Assembly: GCF_937959485.1 (NCBI RefSeq)
Contig: NZ_CALGPY010000002.1
Coordinates: 1-63,973, forward strand
Source: an uncultured Campylobacter sp.
GTDB taxonomy: Bacteria > Campylobacterota > Campylobacteria > Campylobacterales > Campylobacteraceae
Length of the DNA stretch: 63,973 nucleotides
Direction of reading: 5' to 3'
The first letter of the stretch is position 1. The number at the start of each line of letters is the position of its first letter. Under the pieces are notes generated by a model, which saw only the letters and a list, made by a program, of their open reading frames with translations, was not told the DNA's origin and searched no databases. Positions 1-9,073 of the stretch are shown in pieces. The position numbers were made by a program, and so were the translations under genes.

Positions 1-3000
1 CCGCTCTTTAAGCTGGCTAAGCTTGCGGCACGGGTTTCTGCGAAGGATTTGGTATCGTCTTTTACCCTTCTTTTGCCGCTAAATCTAAGATCTAAAGCTC
101 TTCCGTTTGCATCTACCATAGCATATGTTTCATAATCTATGGTAGCGCCTTGCTGAACCCTGGTTTGTAGATGCGAAGGATCAGGAAGTAGTAATCGTCC
201 GCTTCCTTGCTTATCAATCAGATGGATAGTGCTGGTATCTCCTACGTCAGTATTGCCACTAACGTAAGCGGTGATCTTACCTCTCATATTGCTTAGATCA
301 GTATTGGCTGTAGGATCGGTAAGCTTAATCATCGAATCGCCGTCTTTAACGGTAGGTGGCATAAAGATATTGATATCGTCAAATCCTCCGATATTCTTGG
401 CAGTGATCGAATTAGGAGCTGCCGGATTGGTAGTATCTTTACCCACGTTTAGAGTGCTTCCAGCTCCGCCGGTGATATTTCCGATATTATTGCCGCCGGT
501 TAAATTTACGGTAGAGTTGTTGCCGCCGTCGATATCTAAGCCGTTAAAATCTGTAGGATTAGAAGGATCTTCGTTAACTACGTTTATTACAGGATTTGGG
601 ATATTTCCGTATTTATTGATCTCTCCGCCGTCGAATTTGCCGTCATTGGAAATTTTTCTTGAAGTAAGCTTGTTTCCTTGAATCAAGATAGATTGATCGT
701 CGCTGCTCTTAATTAGGCCTTTTAGCATTATATCGTAGGTGGTAGAATTTCTAAGCGTAAACTCACTGGTCGTTTGCTTAGCCTTTTCGGTAAAATTCGT
801 AAAGGTATTGCCAGCATTGCGGATAAGGTGATACTCCTTACCCTCCTCTATATTTAAAGAGCCGTAGGTATCTTTATTTACGTTGTACTCTTCGCCGTTT
901 AACTTAAATTTAGCGTTATTAATGTCTGTATTGGCATTAGTAGTTAAATTTAAAGCAGCCTTATCGATAGCTCCATTAGCAGCTGCGGTAACTCCGTTGA
1001 AGTTAAGAGCATTGAAATTCTTAATATCGCCTGCGGTTTTTTGAGTAGAGGCGTTATTTACGTTTAGGGTGTTGTCACTATTATTGCCTCTTGCGTTAGA
1101 TGCATCGTCAGAGCCATAGAGCTTGCCCGATAATGCGCCTGCATTAAAATTTATAACGTTATTGCTGACTTTACCGCTTGAGCTAGCGTTATTACCTGCG
1201 ATGACATCGCCAATATTTGTTCCGCCATTGATCTCTACCGTATTGTCGTGGATATCTAAGGTGTCGCCCGTCGCAGTGCTTCCGCCGTAAATTTTCTTAC
1301 CATTTAGATTGCCCGCATTGGCATCAATGATGACAGTATTGTTTTTATTCCTATCAAGTGAGTGACCGTTATTTGCTGCATTGGTAATTTTATTGAGTTC
1401 GGTTTCGCCATAGTCGAATTCTCCATCCCAGTTTCTAGTCTGTGTGCCTTTCGAATATTGTAACTTTTTGAGGCTTGCATCGGTTTTATAGCTTTCTCCT
1501 ACGAAGCTATATTCGTTTGCGTTCTTGATAGTATAGACTTGATCTTTTTGGATAGTGCGATCAAGCTGATTGATCGTTCCATTTGTTTTATTGATTAGCG
1601 TATATTGCGTATTATCGGCTAATTTATCAGAATTTACGCTAATTTTAGTACCGCTTAGATCGGTAGGATTACCATCTGTTAAAGTTAACGCAGTATCGCT
1701 GCCTGAAAAACCGTCTGGAACGTTGAAATTTAGCTTACCTGCACCAGATATATTTTTAGCTGTAATTTTACCAGGTACTAGTGGATTGTTGCTATCTTTA
1801 CCTACGTTTATCGTATCGTCGCTATTGGCTCTTATCTCGCCGATATCATCACCGCTTACTAGATTTATCGTGGCGTTAGGAACGTTATTTGTATCGATAT
1901 CTAGTCCGCCGAAATTCTGCGGTGCATTTGGATCTTCACCTACGTCAATAGTAGGATCGCCTGCAGGACCGGAGTATTTAGTGATTTCGTCGTTATCAAA
2001 TGCTCCAGTGATAGTGCGGTCGGTTTTCTTTTTACCTTGGATTACGATGGATTTTCCGTCATCATCTTTCATTAGACCCTTTAAATTCATCGAGTAGGTA
2101 GTGGCATTTTTGATCGTAAATACGTTATCAGTGCGCTTAGTCGTTTGCGTTTCGTCAAAGCCCGTAAATCCGTTTTCATTATGGATCAGATAGCGCTTCT
2201 CGCCGTCGCCTATCGCGTAAGTATCTACATTATAATCAGTGCCATCTAATTGGAATTTGGCGTTATTAATATCGGTAGTTGAGCCTGCATTTAAATTTAA
2301 AGCTGCAGTTGCAGCGTTGCCGTTGGCGCTTGAAATTCCGTCGAAGTTTAATACGTTAAGATTTGCTATATCGCCTGCGGTTTTTTGAGCAGAGGCGTTA
2401 TATACGTTTAGGCTATTGTTGGTGCCGCTTGTATTAGATAGACCATATATCGTTCCTCCTACGCTTCCGCTATGAAAATTTACGCTGTTGCCGCTACCGC
2501 TGCTTGCATCTGCAGCATAGACGTTACCGTCAACTCTAGCTGTGCCTTTTAAATTTACAGTGTTATTGGTTGCAGAGCCGCTAGCTTTTGCACCTTTTAC
2601 GTCGCCGGTAACTTTACCGCTATCGACGTTTACCGTGTTATTGGTTGCGCTGCCTGCCGTCGCCTCTGCGCCCAGTGCGCTGCCCGCTACCTGTGCGCCT
2701 CCCTCTATTGTCACGGTGTTTTGCGAGGTACCGGTGCGACCGTATCCGCCCCAAATGTTCTTTTTAGCTTCGCCGCCGTTTAATTTTACAGTATTTTTAT
2801 CGGCAGCTTTTTGTGAGCTTAATCCGCCGTAGACTTCATCATTCGCGGTAGTATTCGTTAAATTTACGACATTTTCCTCTGCGTTATTGCTTATGCTATA
2901 TCCGCCGTAAATTTCTTTCGTCACGGCGCTATCGCTTAAATGTACCTCATTTAATTTAGCGGCTCCGCTTGAAGACTGACCGCCGATAACGGAATTTATT

Positions 3001-4907
3001 TTTGAGTTATTTTGCGCCGTTACGATATTTTTTGCGGCATCTCCGCTATTAGCTTGGCCGCCACTTACGATGCCGTCCACCTTAGCGCCGTCTAAGGTTA
3101 TTTTATTATCGTGGGCACTACCGCCGCTCGTATTAACGCCGCCGCCGTTGACTTGATTTTTAGCGTGAGTACGGGTTAAATTTACGGTATTATTAAACGA
3201 ATTTACGCCTCTTCCGCCAAAAATCGTACCGCCTACTTCGCCGTCTTCTATATCTACGATATTTCTTGAAGCATCGTTAGTAGTGGATGTGCCGCCGTAA
3301 ATTTCACCGGTTACGACGTTATTTCCTCTAAGTTTGACGTGGTTATCTTCCGCTTTTCCGCCCGTGGCATTGCCGCCGTAAATATTCTCGCCGACTTTGG
3401 AGCTAGTCAAAAATACTCTACTGTCGGTTACGGCGCCGTTAGAGCTTTTTCCGCCGATAACGCTCTTTTTAAAAGTCGTGCCGGTTGCGGTTATTTTATT
3501 TTCGGAAGCGCCGGTTTTGCCTTCGCCGCCGATTGCTTCCTTACCGATCGTTCCGCCTGTAGCGGTTACATAGGATTTCGTAACGTTTTTAGCATCACTT
3601 CGTCCGCCGACGACTCTTCCATTTATCTTAGCGGTTCCGCTAATATCGACGTGGCTTTCGGTAACATCGCCTCCTGCGACATCGCTCCAACCGCCGTAAA
3701 CGCCGTCGCTAGCTCCTACTTCGCCGCCGCTCATCGTTACGTAGCCGTTTTTTATGCTACCTTTCAAATTCCAGTTACCGTAAACGCCGCCGTCAACTTT
3801 ACCGCCACTCATAATAACATGGTCGTTTTCGCTCGTATATCCGTCCGCTCTGGAGTAACCTCCATAAACATATGCACGCACATAGCCGCCGCTAATATTC
3901 GAGTAGTTATTTTTAGATGTCGTAACCATATACGAGCCTGCCATACCGCCGTCGCTTTCAATACTTCCGTTTCTGAGTATCACGCCGTTGCCTTCGGCAG
4001 TAGCTTTTCCCGCGGGATCATGTATACCGGCGTTGTTGCCATTTGCACCAAATACGCCGGCATTGCCTATCATCTTTGCATTCTCATTATCGAACGTAAC
4101 GGTATTGTCTTTTAAAGTAGCGGCATTGCTGACCGAAGAGATTACGCCGTTAACGGTAGTATTGCCGTTGCCGAGCGTAACGGCGCCGGTTATAGTAACC
4201 TTATTACCTTCGGCATTGCCGTTTTCTACCGCAGCACCCGCAATTCTACCAGCGATAGTAGGTGTTCCACTAATATTTACTTCGTTATTATTTGCTTGAT
4301 GTGTGCCTGTTGCTCTACCACCCATTACCGATGTGCTATTAAAATTTGTAAAATTATTATATTTAACTTGCGTAGAACCGCTGATATTTACGATATTATA
4401 GGTAGCATCTCCACTGCTATCTGCTTGACCGTACCACGTACCGTTACCACCAAGCACGACATTATTCACATCTGCGTCAATCAAGTTGACAGTATTATTT
4501 TTCGCACCTTTTCCTTCGCCGCCCACAAGTACTGCTACCGTAGCACCACTTTCAACATTAAGCGTATTATTTTCAGCTGCGCTAGTTTGCTTATAATAAA
4601 AAGGTGGGGTTGTAGGAGTGCCGTCACCGTTGCCTCCACCGTAAATCGTATAATCCCACATAGGTTGACCGCCGCTATTAACGCCTTTTATCGTTACGAT
4701 ATTATTATCGTTTTGACCGTAAGTGCCTACGGAGCTTTCAAAGCCACCTGAGAAATTTTTACCTGATGAATTGTAAAAGTTACCTGGATGTCCGTTTGTG
4801 TCTTTAACGGTTACCTGCCCGTCTTTGGCTAAGACCTGTATAGGCATCAATGCTAGCGTAGCAGCGATGCTCAGCCCTGAGATAATTGGGATTTTGATCT
4901 CCTTCAT
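1..4907 (-). CDS. Giant exported beta-helix protein, probable autotransporter passenger (C-terminus outside window)
   Basis: The minus strand is open from an ATG at 4907 to the window edge, giving more than 1635 residues with no stop. An AAGGA lies eight bases before the ATG. Residues 1-28 form a signal peptide (MKEIKI, a hydrophobic run, then VLA before KDG). The rest is rich in Gly, Asn, Thr and Ser, with repeated short strands such as NNTVNL and IYGGxS, as in right-handed beta-helix passengers. A segment of about 255 residues occurs twice (DNA about 2420-1660 and 1075-290). The last visible residues (KSFAETRAASLASL) resemble the linker just before a C-terminal beta-barrel, which would lie outside the window. 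Autotransporter secretion and a surface role are inferred from composition and architecture; adhesin function is possible but unproven. Confidence 0.85.
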   Translation of the reverse strand, partial: MKEIKIPIISGLSIAATLALMPIQVLAKDGQVTVKDTNGHPGNFYNSSGKNFSGGFESSVGTYGQNDNNIVTIKGVNSGGQPMWDYTIYGGGNGDGTPTTPPFYYKQTSAAENNTLNVESGATVAVLVGGEGKGAKNNTVNLIDADVNNVVLGGNGTWYGQADSSGDATYNIVNISGSTQVKYNNFTNFNSTSVMGGRATGTHQANNNEVNISGTPTIAGRIAGAAVENGNAEGNKVTITGAVTLGNGNTTVNGVISSVSNAATLKDNTVTFDNENAKMIGNAGVFGANGNNAGIHDPAGKATAEGNGVILRNGSIESDGGMAGSYMVTTSKNNYSNISGGYVRAYVYGGYSRADGYTSENDHVIMSGGKVDGGVYGNWNLKGSIKNGYVTMSGGEVGASDGVYGGWSDVAGGDVTESHVDISGTAKINGRVVGGRSDAKNVTKSYVTATGGTIGKEAIGGEGKTGASENKITATGTTFKKSVIGGKSSNGAVTDSRVFLTSSKVGENIYGGNATGGKAEDNHVKLRGNNVVTGEIYGGTSTTNDASRNIVDIEDGEVGGTIFGGRGVNSFNNTVNLTRTHAKNQVNGGGVNTSGGSAHDNKITLDGAKVDGIVSGGQANSGDAAKNIVTAQNNSKINSVIGGQSSSGAAKLNEVHLSDSAVTKEIYGGYSISNNAEENVVNLTNTTANDEVYGGLSSQKAADKNTVKLNGGEAKKNIWGGYGRTGTSQNTVTIEGGAQVAGSALGAEATAGSATNNTVNVDSGKVTGDVKGAKASGSATNNTVNLKGTARVDGNVYAADASSGSGNSVNFHSGSVGGTIYGLSNTSGTNNSLNVYNASAQKTAGDIANLNVLNFDGISSANGNAATAALNLNAGSTTDINNAKFQLDGTDYNVDTYAIGDGEKRYLIHNENGFTGFDETQTTKRTDNVFTIKNATTYSMNLKGLMKDDDGKSIVIQGKKKTDRTITGAFDNDEITKYSGPAGDPTIDVGEDPNAPQNFGGLDIDTNNVPNATINLVSGDDIGEIRANSDDTINVGKDSNNPLVPGKITAKNISGAGKLNFNVPDGFSGSDTALTLTDGNPTDLSGTKISVNSDKLADNTQYTLINKTNGTINQLDRTIQKDQVYTIKNANEYSFVGESYKTDASLKKLQYSKGTQTRNWDGEFDYGETELNKITNAANNGHSLDRNKNNTVIIDANAGNLNGKKIYGGSTATGDTLDIHDNTVEINGGTNIGDVIAGNNASSSGKVSNNVINFNAGALSGKLYGSDDASNARGNNSDNTLNVNNASTQKTAGDIKNFNALNFNGVTAAANGAIDKAALNLTTNANTDINNAKFKLNGEEYNVNKDTYGSLNIEEGKEYHLIRNAGNTFTNFTEKAKQTTSEFTLRNSTTYDIMLKGLIKSSDDQSILIQGNKLTSRKISNDGKFDGGEINKYGNIPNPVINVVNEDPSNPTDFNGLDIDGGNNSTVNLTGGNNIGNITGGAGSTLNVGKDTTNPAAPNSITAKNIGGFDDINIFMPPTVKDGDSMIKLTDPTANTDLSNMRGKITAYVSGNTDVGDTSTIHLIDKQGSGRLLLPDPSHLQTRVQQGATIDYETYAMVDANGRALDLRFSGKRRVKDDTKSFAETRAASLASLKS

Positions 4908-4941
4908 AGTTGTAATCCTTCGTAAAAAATAAAAACTATCC

Positions 4942-4947
4942 ATTATA
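4942..4947 (-). promoter_or_regulatory. Sigma70 -10 box of the autotransporter-like gene
   Basis: TATAAT on the minus strand, preceded by a T-rich stretch as is usual in Campylobacter promoters, which lack a clear -35. It would give a leader of about 28 bases before the ATG at 4907. Confidence 0.6.
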
Positions 4948-5748
4948 CTATAAAAATACCTATTTACAATAAATTTAATACAATTTCTAATAAAAGGTAG
5001 CTTAATGCGAAAAAATCGGTATCGTAATGTAACGTTTTCGATAATAAAGTAAAATTTCAGCTTATTTTTGTTATCGAAGCTTAAACGAAAAATGGTGGTT
5101 ACAAAATGATGGAATTTTAAAATTCCGACTTTAAAATTTAGCCAGCGGAATTCCCAAGAAGTGACGCTGCGAGAAAAGCGCTAGAATAAAAAGGCAGCAG
5201 TTTCTGATAATGAGAAGTAGGGTAGGACATAGATTTTATAAAATTTGGATTTGTAGAATTTAAAGTGAAGTAATATACAAGAGGAATTAAAATTTGAAGT
5301 CCAGGCTAGAAGCACATACTTCTGCGGTATGTTGTTAGCAAAGAGATTAAAATTTTAAAGCAGTCCCAGACGAGGCGATAAAAACGATAAAGTAGCGGCG
5401 TGGAGGGTTAAATTTTAAAAATTCCAAGTGAAAACAAAAGCAAAATTCTAAGAATTTCAAGCGAAAAATCTGGGCTTTTAGCGGTGTTTTGAAATAGCAA
5501 AGGGCTTTCAGAGATGCTTGAAATAACAGAGGGCTTTCGGCAGCATTTTAATGCTCGCCAAAAGCCCATTTTTATAGTTTATGTATCTCTTACGCTCGAA
5601 AGCTCGAAATCTCGCTTGTCAAAAAGTCCAAAACCTCAAAAGATCTGCTGGCTTACTCGCAAGCTCCGCTAATGCTTTGAGCTGGGCTTGCCGCGGTTAA
5701 ATTTTAACGCTTACGTGTTTCTCGCAGATAAGCTTGGTAGACCAAGCT
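4948..5748. other. Long spacer between the autotransporter-like gene and htrA
   Basis: About 800 bp with no convincing coding frame on either strand. It holds the autotransporter promoter, a short repeat and hairpin cluster at 5472-5573, and a perfect palindrome next to the htrA stop. The remainder is AT-rich with scattered AAATTT and GAATTTC words and shows nothing else I can identify. Confidence 0.6.
5472..5573 (+). repeat. Three GGGCTTT-led repeats ending in a terminator-like hairpin
   Basis: Units of about 30, 29 and 37 bases begin GGGCTTT at 5472, 5502 and 5531. The first two share a GGGCTTTxxG...TTGAAATA pattern. The third folds on itself: GGGCTTT at 5531 pairs with AAAGCCC at 5561-5567, with an inner AGCAT/ATGCT stem, and is followed on the plus strand by ATTTTTA. 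That resembles an intrinsic terminator on the plus strand, though no plus-strand gene lies upstream; on the minus strand the T-run is missing. Confidence 0.45.
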
Positions 5749-5749
5749 T
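5730..5749 (-). repeat. Perfect palindrome touching the htrA stop codon
   Basis: AAGCTTGGT-AG-ACCAAGCTT gives nine perfect pairs around a two-base centre and overlaps the last base of the htrA stop. No T-run follows on the minus strand, so it is not a standard intrinsic terminator. It may be an mRNA-stabilising hairpin or a protein-binding site. Confidence 0.4.
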
Positions 5750-7170
5750 TAGCGGATTACAAGACCTTGCGGAATTCCGCGTCTGATAACCCAAACTAGG
5801 GTTTTCTTGCCCTTGTAATCTTTGATATATCGATCGAAATCGTCCGAGCTTTTGACATCGTTTTGACCGACTTGGATGATCACGTCGCCTACCTCAAAGC
5901 CGTAATCATCGGCTTTTGAGCCATCTTTTACGTTTAAGACGAGGGCGCCCGAGACATCGTCGTCGAGGTTATATTTGCGGCGTAAGCTATCATTTAACGT
6001 CCTTAGCTTTAGCCCCTCTATTGCGCTTTTTGAGTCCTCGCCGGCTGAGCTTAAGGTGGTGGAGTCGGATTTCATCGCGTCTAGCTTGATAGTGGTGCTC
6101 TTGCTTTTGCCGTCGCGTTCAAATTCTACATCCACTGAGCTTCCTGGAGCCATTGAGCCGATTAAATTTTTTAGCTCGTTGGCGTTTTTGATAGATTTGC
6201 CGTTTATTTTGGTAATCAAATCGCCGCGCTTGATGCCTGCTTTATCGGCAGGCATGTCTTTTTCGACACTTGAGATTAGCGCGCCCTCTTTGCTTTCATA
6301 GAGCTCTTTTTGATCTTTAGACATATCTGAGATCGTAACGCCTATAAAGCCACGCTCGATCTTGCCGTTTGTGATGAGCTTTTCTGCGATCTCTTTTACC
6401 ATATTTGAAGGGATCGCGAAGCCTACGCCGTTATTTCCGCCGCCGCGACTTAAAATAGCGGAATTTATCCCTAAAAGCGCACCGCGGCTATCCACTAACG
6501 CACCGCCTGAGTTACCAGGATTGATCGAAGCGTCGGTTTGGATGAAATTTTCGTATTGATTTAGCCCGATATTGTTTTTATTTAGCGCCGAGATTATACC
6601 TTGAGTGATGGTGCCGCCCACCCCGAAAGGATTTCCGATAGCAAATACAATGTCGCCCTCCATAGCCTTGGACGAGTCGGCAAATTTAACCGCAGAGAGA
6701 TTTTTTTCGTCGATTTTGATGATCGCAAGGTCGGTTTTAGGGTCGGTGCCGATTACCTTGGCTTTATATTCCTTATCGCCTTCTAATAGCGTAACTACGA
6801 TTTCGTCGGCATTTTCTATTACGTGATTATTTGTGACAATATAGCCGTCTTCGGAGATGATAACGCCAGAGCCTAGCGAGCTTCCCTCGCGCTCCTGCTG
6901 TTGCGGAATGTCAAAGTCGAAAAATTGCTTAAAAAACGGATCGTCAAACATCTGCGACATCGGGCTATTGCCCGCTTTGATCTTGGTTTTAGTTGCAATA
7001 TTGACGACGGATTTTTTTACGTCCGCAAGCGAGCTGTGATATGAAAGCACCACGTCTTGATTAAAGCCAGGATTTACGCGCTCATAATTGCTTGGAGCTT
7101 CTTTAATGTCGATACTGGCGCCAAAAAGCGCACCTGCTAAAGCTATCGATATGATGATCGATTTTTTCAT
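5749..7170 (-). CDS. htrA: Periplasmic serine protease and chaperone HtrA/DegP
   Basis: Degrades and refolds damaged envelope proteins in the periplasm. The 473 residues start with a signal peptide (1-18, ending LFGA). A trypsin-like domain carries the triad His116 (in TNNHVIEN), Asp147 (in KTDLAIIKID) and Ser221 (in GNSGGAL). Two PDZ domains follow, at about 270-355 and 385-465. Length matches Campylobacter HtrA. AAGGAAG precedes the ATG. It diverges from cbpA, as I recall for C. jejuni htrA-cbpA-hspR. In Campylobacter, HtrA is known to support stress tolerance and to be secreted to cleave host junction proteins; that is family knowledge and is not visible here. Confidence 0.96.
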   Translation of the reverse strand: MKKSIIISIALAGALFGASIDIKEAPSNYERVNPGFNQDVVLSYHSSLADVKKSVVNIATKTKIKAGNSPMSQMFDDPFFKQFFDFDIPQQQEREGSSLGSGVIISEDGYIVTNNHVIENADEIVVTLLEGDKEYKAKVIGTDPKTDLAIIKIDEKNLSAVKFADSSKAMEGDIVFAIGNPFGVGGTITQGIISALNKNNIGLNQYENFIQTDASINPGNSGGALVDSRGALLGINSAILSRGGGNNGVGFAIPSNMVKEIAEKLITNGKIERGFIGVTISDMSKDQKELYESKEGALISSVEKDMPADKAGIKRGDLITKINGKSIKNANELKNLIGSMAPGSSVDVEFERDGKSKSTTIKLDAMKSDSTTLSSAGEDSKSAIEGLKLRTLNDSLRRKYNLDDDVSGALVLNVKDGSKADDYGFEVGDVIIQVGQNDVKSSDDFDRYIKDYKGKKTLVWVIRRGIPQGLVIR

Positions 7171-7205
7171 TTTTGCTTCCTTTGTGATAATGAAATTTTG
7201 GCGGA

Positions 7206-7211
7206 ATTATA
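7206..7211 (-). promoter_or_regulatory. -10 box of htrA
   Basis: TATAAT on the minus strand, about 35 bases before the htrA ATG. The putative HspR operator lies about 65 bp upstream of it in the shared intergenic region. Confidence 0.55.
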
Positions 7212-7272
7212 AATTTTGTCCGCTAATATATTCTTAATGCAAAATTAAAATTTATAAATAGAATTTAGCAAA

Positions 7273-7293
7273 CTTGATTGACACTCACTAAAG
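7273..7293 (+). promoter_or_regulatory. HAIR-like HspR operator upstream of cbpA-hspR
   Basis: CTTGATT, seven bases, then ACTAAAG. Each half matches the known HAIR consensus CTTGAGT-N7-ACTCAAG in six of seven positions with exact N7 spacing. It lies immediately upstream of the -10 box of the operon that encodes HspR, where autorepression is expected. Confidence 0.65.
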
Positions 7294-7301
7294 TTTTATG
7301 A

Positions 7302-7307
7302 TATAAT
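7302..7307 (+). promoter_or_regulatory. -10 box of cbpA-hspR
   Basis: TATAAT, 31 bases before the cbpA ATG and nine bases after the HAIR-like operator. Confidence 0.65.
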
Positions 7308-7338
7308 CTACATAAATTTTAAGATTTTAAGGATTAAA

Positions 7339-8253
7339 ATGGCAAGCACAAGCAGTTTATACGAAACCTTAGGCGTAGATAAATCAGCAAGCGCCGAGGA
7401 GATTAAAAAAGCTTACCGCAGGTTAGCTCGCAAGTATCACCCGGATATCAATAAAGAACCAGGAGCTGAGGATAAATTTAAAGAGATTAACGCTGCGTAT
7501 GAAATTTTAAGCGACGAGAAAAAGCGCGCGCAGTACGACCGCCATGGCGATGAGATGTTCGGCGGGCAGAATTTTCACGATTTCGCGCAGGGTTCGGCAA
7601 ACATGGGCGATCTAAACGACATCCTAAACAGCATTTTCGGCGGCTCCTTCGGCGCAAAAAGCGCAGGCTCGCGCGGCGGATTTAGTTTCAGCTCTTTCGG
7701 TGGTGGCGAGGGTTTTAGTGGCTTTAGCGGCAGTAGTTTCGGTAGCGGATTTGGCGGCGTGCAGAGCCTAGATACGCACAGCTCGATTGAAATTCCTTTT
7801 GAAACCGCGATACAAGGTGGCGAGATGAGCGTGCGCGTAAGTGGCGAGACGATTAAATTTAAAGTACCCGCGGGCATCAATGCGGGCGAGAAGCTGCGCA
7901 TAAGGGGCAAGGGACAAAAATCAGGCGCTCAAAGCGGCGATCTGATTTTAGAGATAAAAATCGCGCCAAGTACCGAGTATAGCCGCGAAGGCGACGATCT
8001 TTTCAAAAAGATTGACATTCCTTTGAAAACGGCGATGTTTGGCGGAAAGGTAGAAATTTCGACGCCAAGCAAAAGCGCAACGATAAAGATCGCAAAAAAT
8101 ACCAAAAACGGGCAGAAATACCGCTTAAAAGGCTATGGCGTGCAAAACCGCAAGAGTAAAATTTTAGGCGATCTATACGCGGTGGTAAATGTCATTTTGC
8201 CAGACGTCGATTCGCTGGGCGAGGACATCAAAGCCGCACTGCAAAAGCTATAA
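7339..8253 (+). CDS. cbpA: DnaJ-class co-chaperone CbpA
   Basis: Stimulates a DnaK-type Hsp70. The 304 residues begin with a J domain (about 6-70) carrying the essential HPD at 34-36. A Gly/Phe/Ser-rich linker follows (about 75-150), then the two beta-sandwich C-terminal domains (GEKLRIRGKG, then YRLKGYGV). The CxxCxGxG zinc-finger repeats of DnaJ are absent, which makes this CbpA rather than DnaJ. AAGGA precedes the ATG. It is 12 bp upstream of hspR and forms a heat-shock operon with it, probably under HspR control through the operator at 7273. Confidence 0.93.
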   Translation: MASTSSLYETLGVDKSASAEEIKKAYRRLARKYHPDINKEPGAEDKFKEINAAYEILSDEKKRAQYDRHGDEMFGGQNFHDFAQGSANMGDLNDILNSIFGGSFGAKSAGSRGGFSFSSFGGGEGFSGFSGSSFGSGFGGVQSLDTHSSIEIPFETAIQGGEMSVRVSGETIKFKVPAGINAGEKLRIRGKGQKSGAQSGDLILEIKIAPSTEYSREGDDLFKKIDIPLKTAMFGGKVEISTPSKSATIKIAKNTKNGQKYRLKGYGVQNRKSKILGDLYAVVNVILPDVDSLGEDIKAALQKL

Positions 8254-8265
8254 GGAGGCATCAAA

Positions 8266-8577
8266 ATGCATGATTACGATGAGCCGGTTTATCTCATATC
8301 GATAGTCTCGAAGGTCCTAGATATCCATCCGCAGACGCTGCGGCAATATGAGCGCGAAGGACTCGTAAGCCCGGGGCGCACGGAGGGCAAGATGCGCCTG
8401 TACTCGGCACATGATATGGATCGCATACGCATGATTTTAAACCTTACAAAGGAGCTAGGCGTCAATCTTGCGGGCGTGGACGTGATCTTTCGCCTGCAAG
8501 AAAGGATCGCCGAGTATGAGCGCGAGATCGAGGAGCTGCGGGCTAGAATTTTAGAGCTTGGCGGAGAGACAGATTAA
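8266..8577 (+). CDS. hspR: Heat-shock repressor HspR (MerR family)
   Basis: Represses chaperone genes by binding HAIR sites, usually with DnaK as co-repressor. The 103 residues hold an N-terminal MerR-type winged helix-turn-helix (about 10-75, with HPQTLRQYEREGLVSP and RLYSAHDMDRI) and a short C-terminal coiled coil (LQERIAEYEREIEELRARI). Length is typical. A strong AAGGAGG precedes the ATG. The gene is the second of the cbpA-hspR operon, whose promoter carries a matching operator, so autoregulation is likely. Confidence 0.94.
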   Translation: MHDYDEPVYLISIVSKVLDIHPQTLRQYEREGLVSPGRTEGKMRLYSAHDMDRIRMILNLTKELGVNLAGVDVIFRLQERIAEYEREIEELRARILELGGETD

Positions 8578-9073
8578 GGTTTTCGAGATAAAGATTTTAA
8601 AGCTCAGCAAAAATCGGATCTTGGCGCTATAAGCTGAAATTTTAATGCTATCAAAAAGCAAGATCACCTCGCAAGCGTAGATTCAAGCGATAAATTTTGA
8701 TTTTCAGAGAGGATTTGTGGGCGCGTTAAATTTCGCGTCAAATTTAAAGTCGCGCCAAACAAACCTGGGTAAATTTTCTTGCGATTAAATTTAAAAGCCG
8801 TCTTATATAATTTAGCTTTAAAATTTAAAATTCCAAGCCGCGTTAGATTTTAAAATTTTGTCGCGAGCCTCTAAATTTAGCGATAAAGTGCGACATAATT
8901 TCTCTATTTTTAAGCGGGATTTTAGTAAAATCACATTATAAAATTTACCCGTAAATTTATATAAAAGATAAAATTTCATCGATTATCGCCTCCGGTAAAT
9001 GGTCGCGGATATGTAAAATTTACAATAAATTTAGCGCTAAATTTTACGTATAATCTTACAAAAAAGGGAGTTA
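8578..9073. other. Spacer between hspR and kefB
   Basis: About 500 bp without a supportable gene. It is very dense in TAAAATTT and AAATTTA words. The only functional signal I see is the kefB promoter near its right end. Confidence 0.5.
9049..9054 (+). promoter_or_regulatory. -10 box of kefB
   Basis: TATAAT within ACGTATAATCTT, 20 bases before the ATG. GGGAG at 9066-9070 is the ribosome-binding site. Confidence 0.6.

Noticed and set aside
271..4751. Several plus-strand open frames of 60-258 codons
   Set aside because: They are opposite-strand shadows of the minus-strand exported protein, which has a signal peptide, ribosome-binding site and promoter.
5472..5573. Possible CRISPR-like array from regularly spaced GGGCTTT
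   Set aside because: Only three short, unequal units and no identical repeats of CRISPR length; no cas gene in the window.
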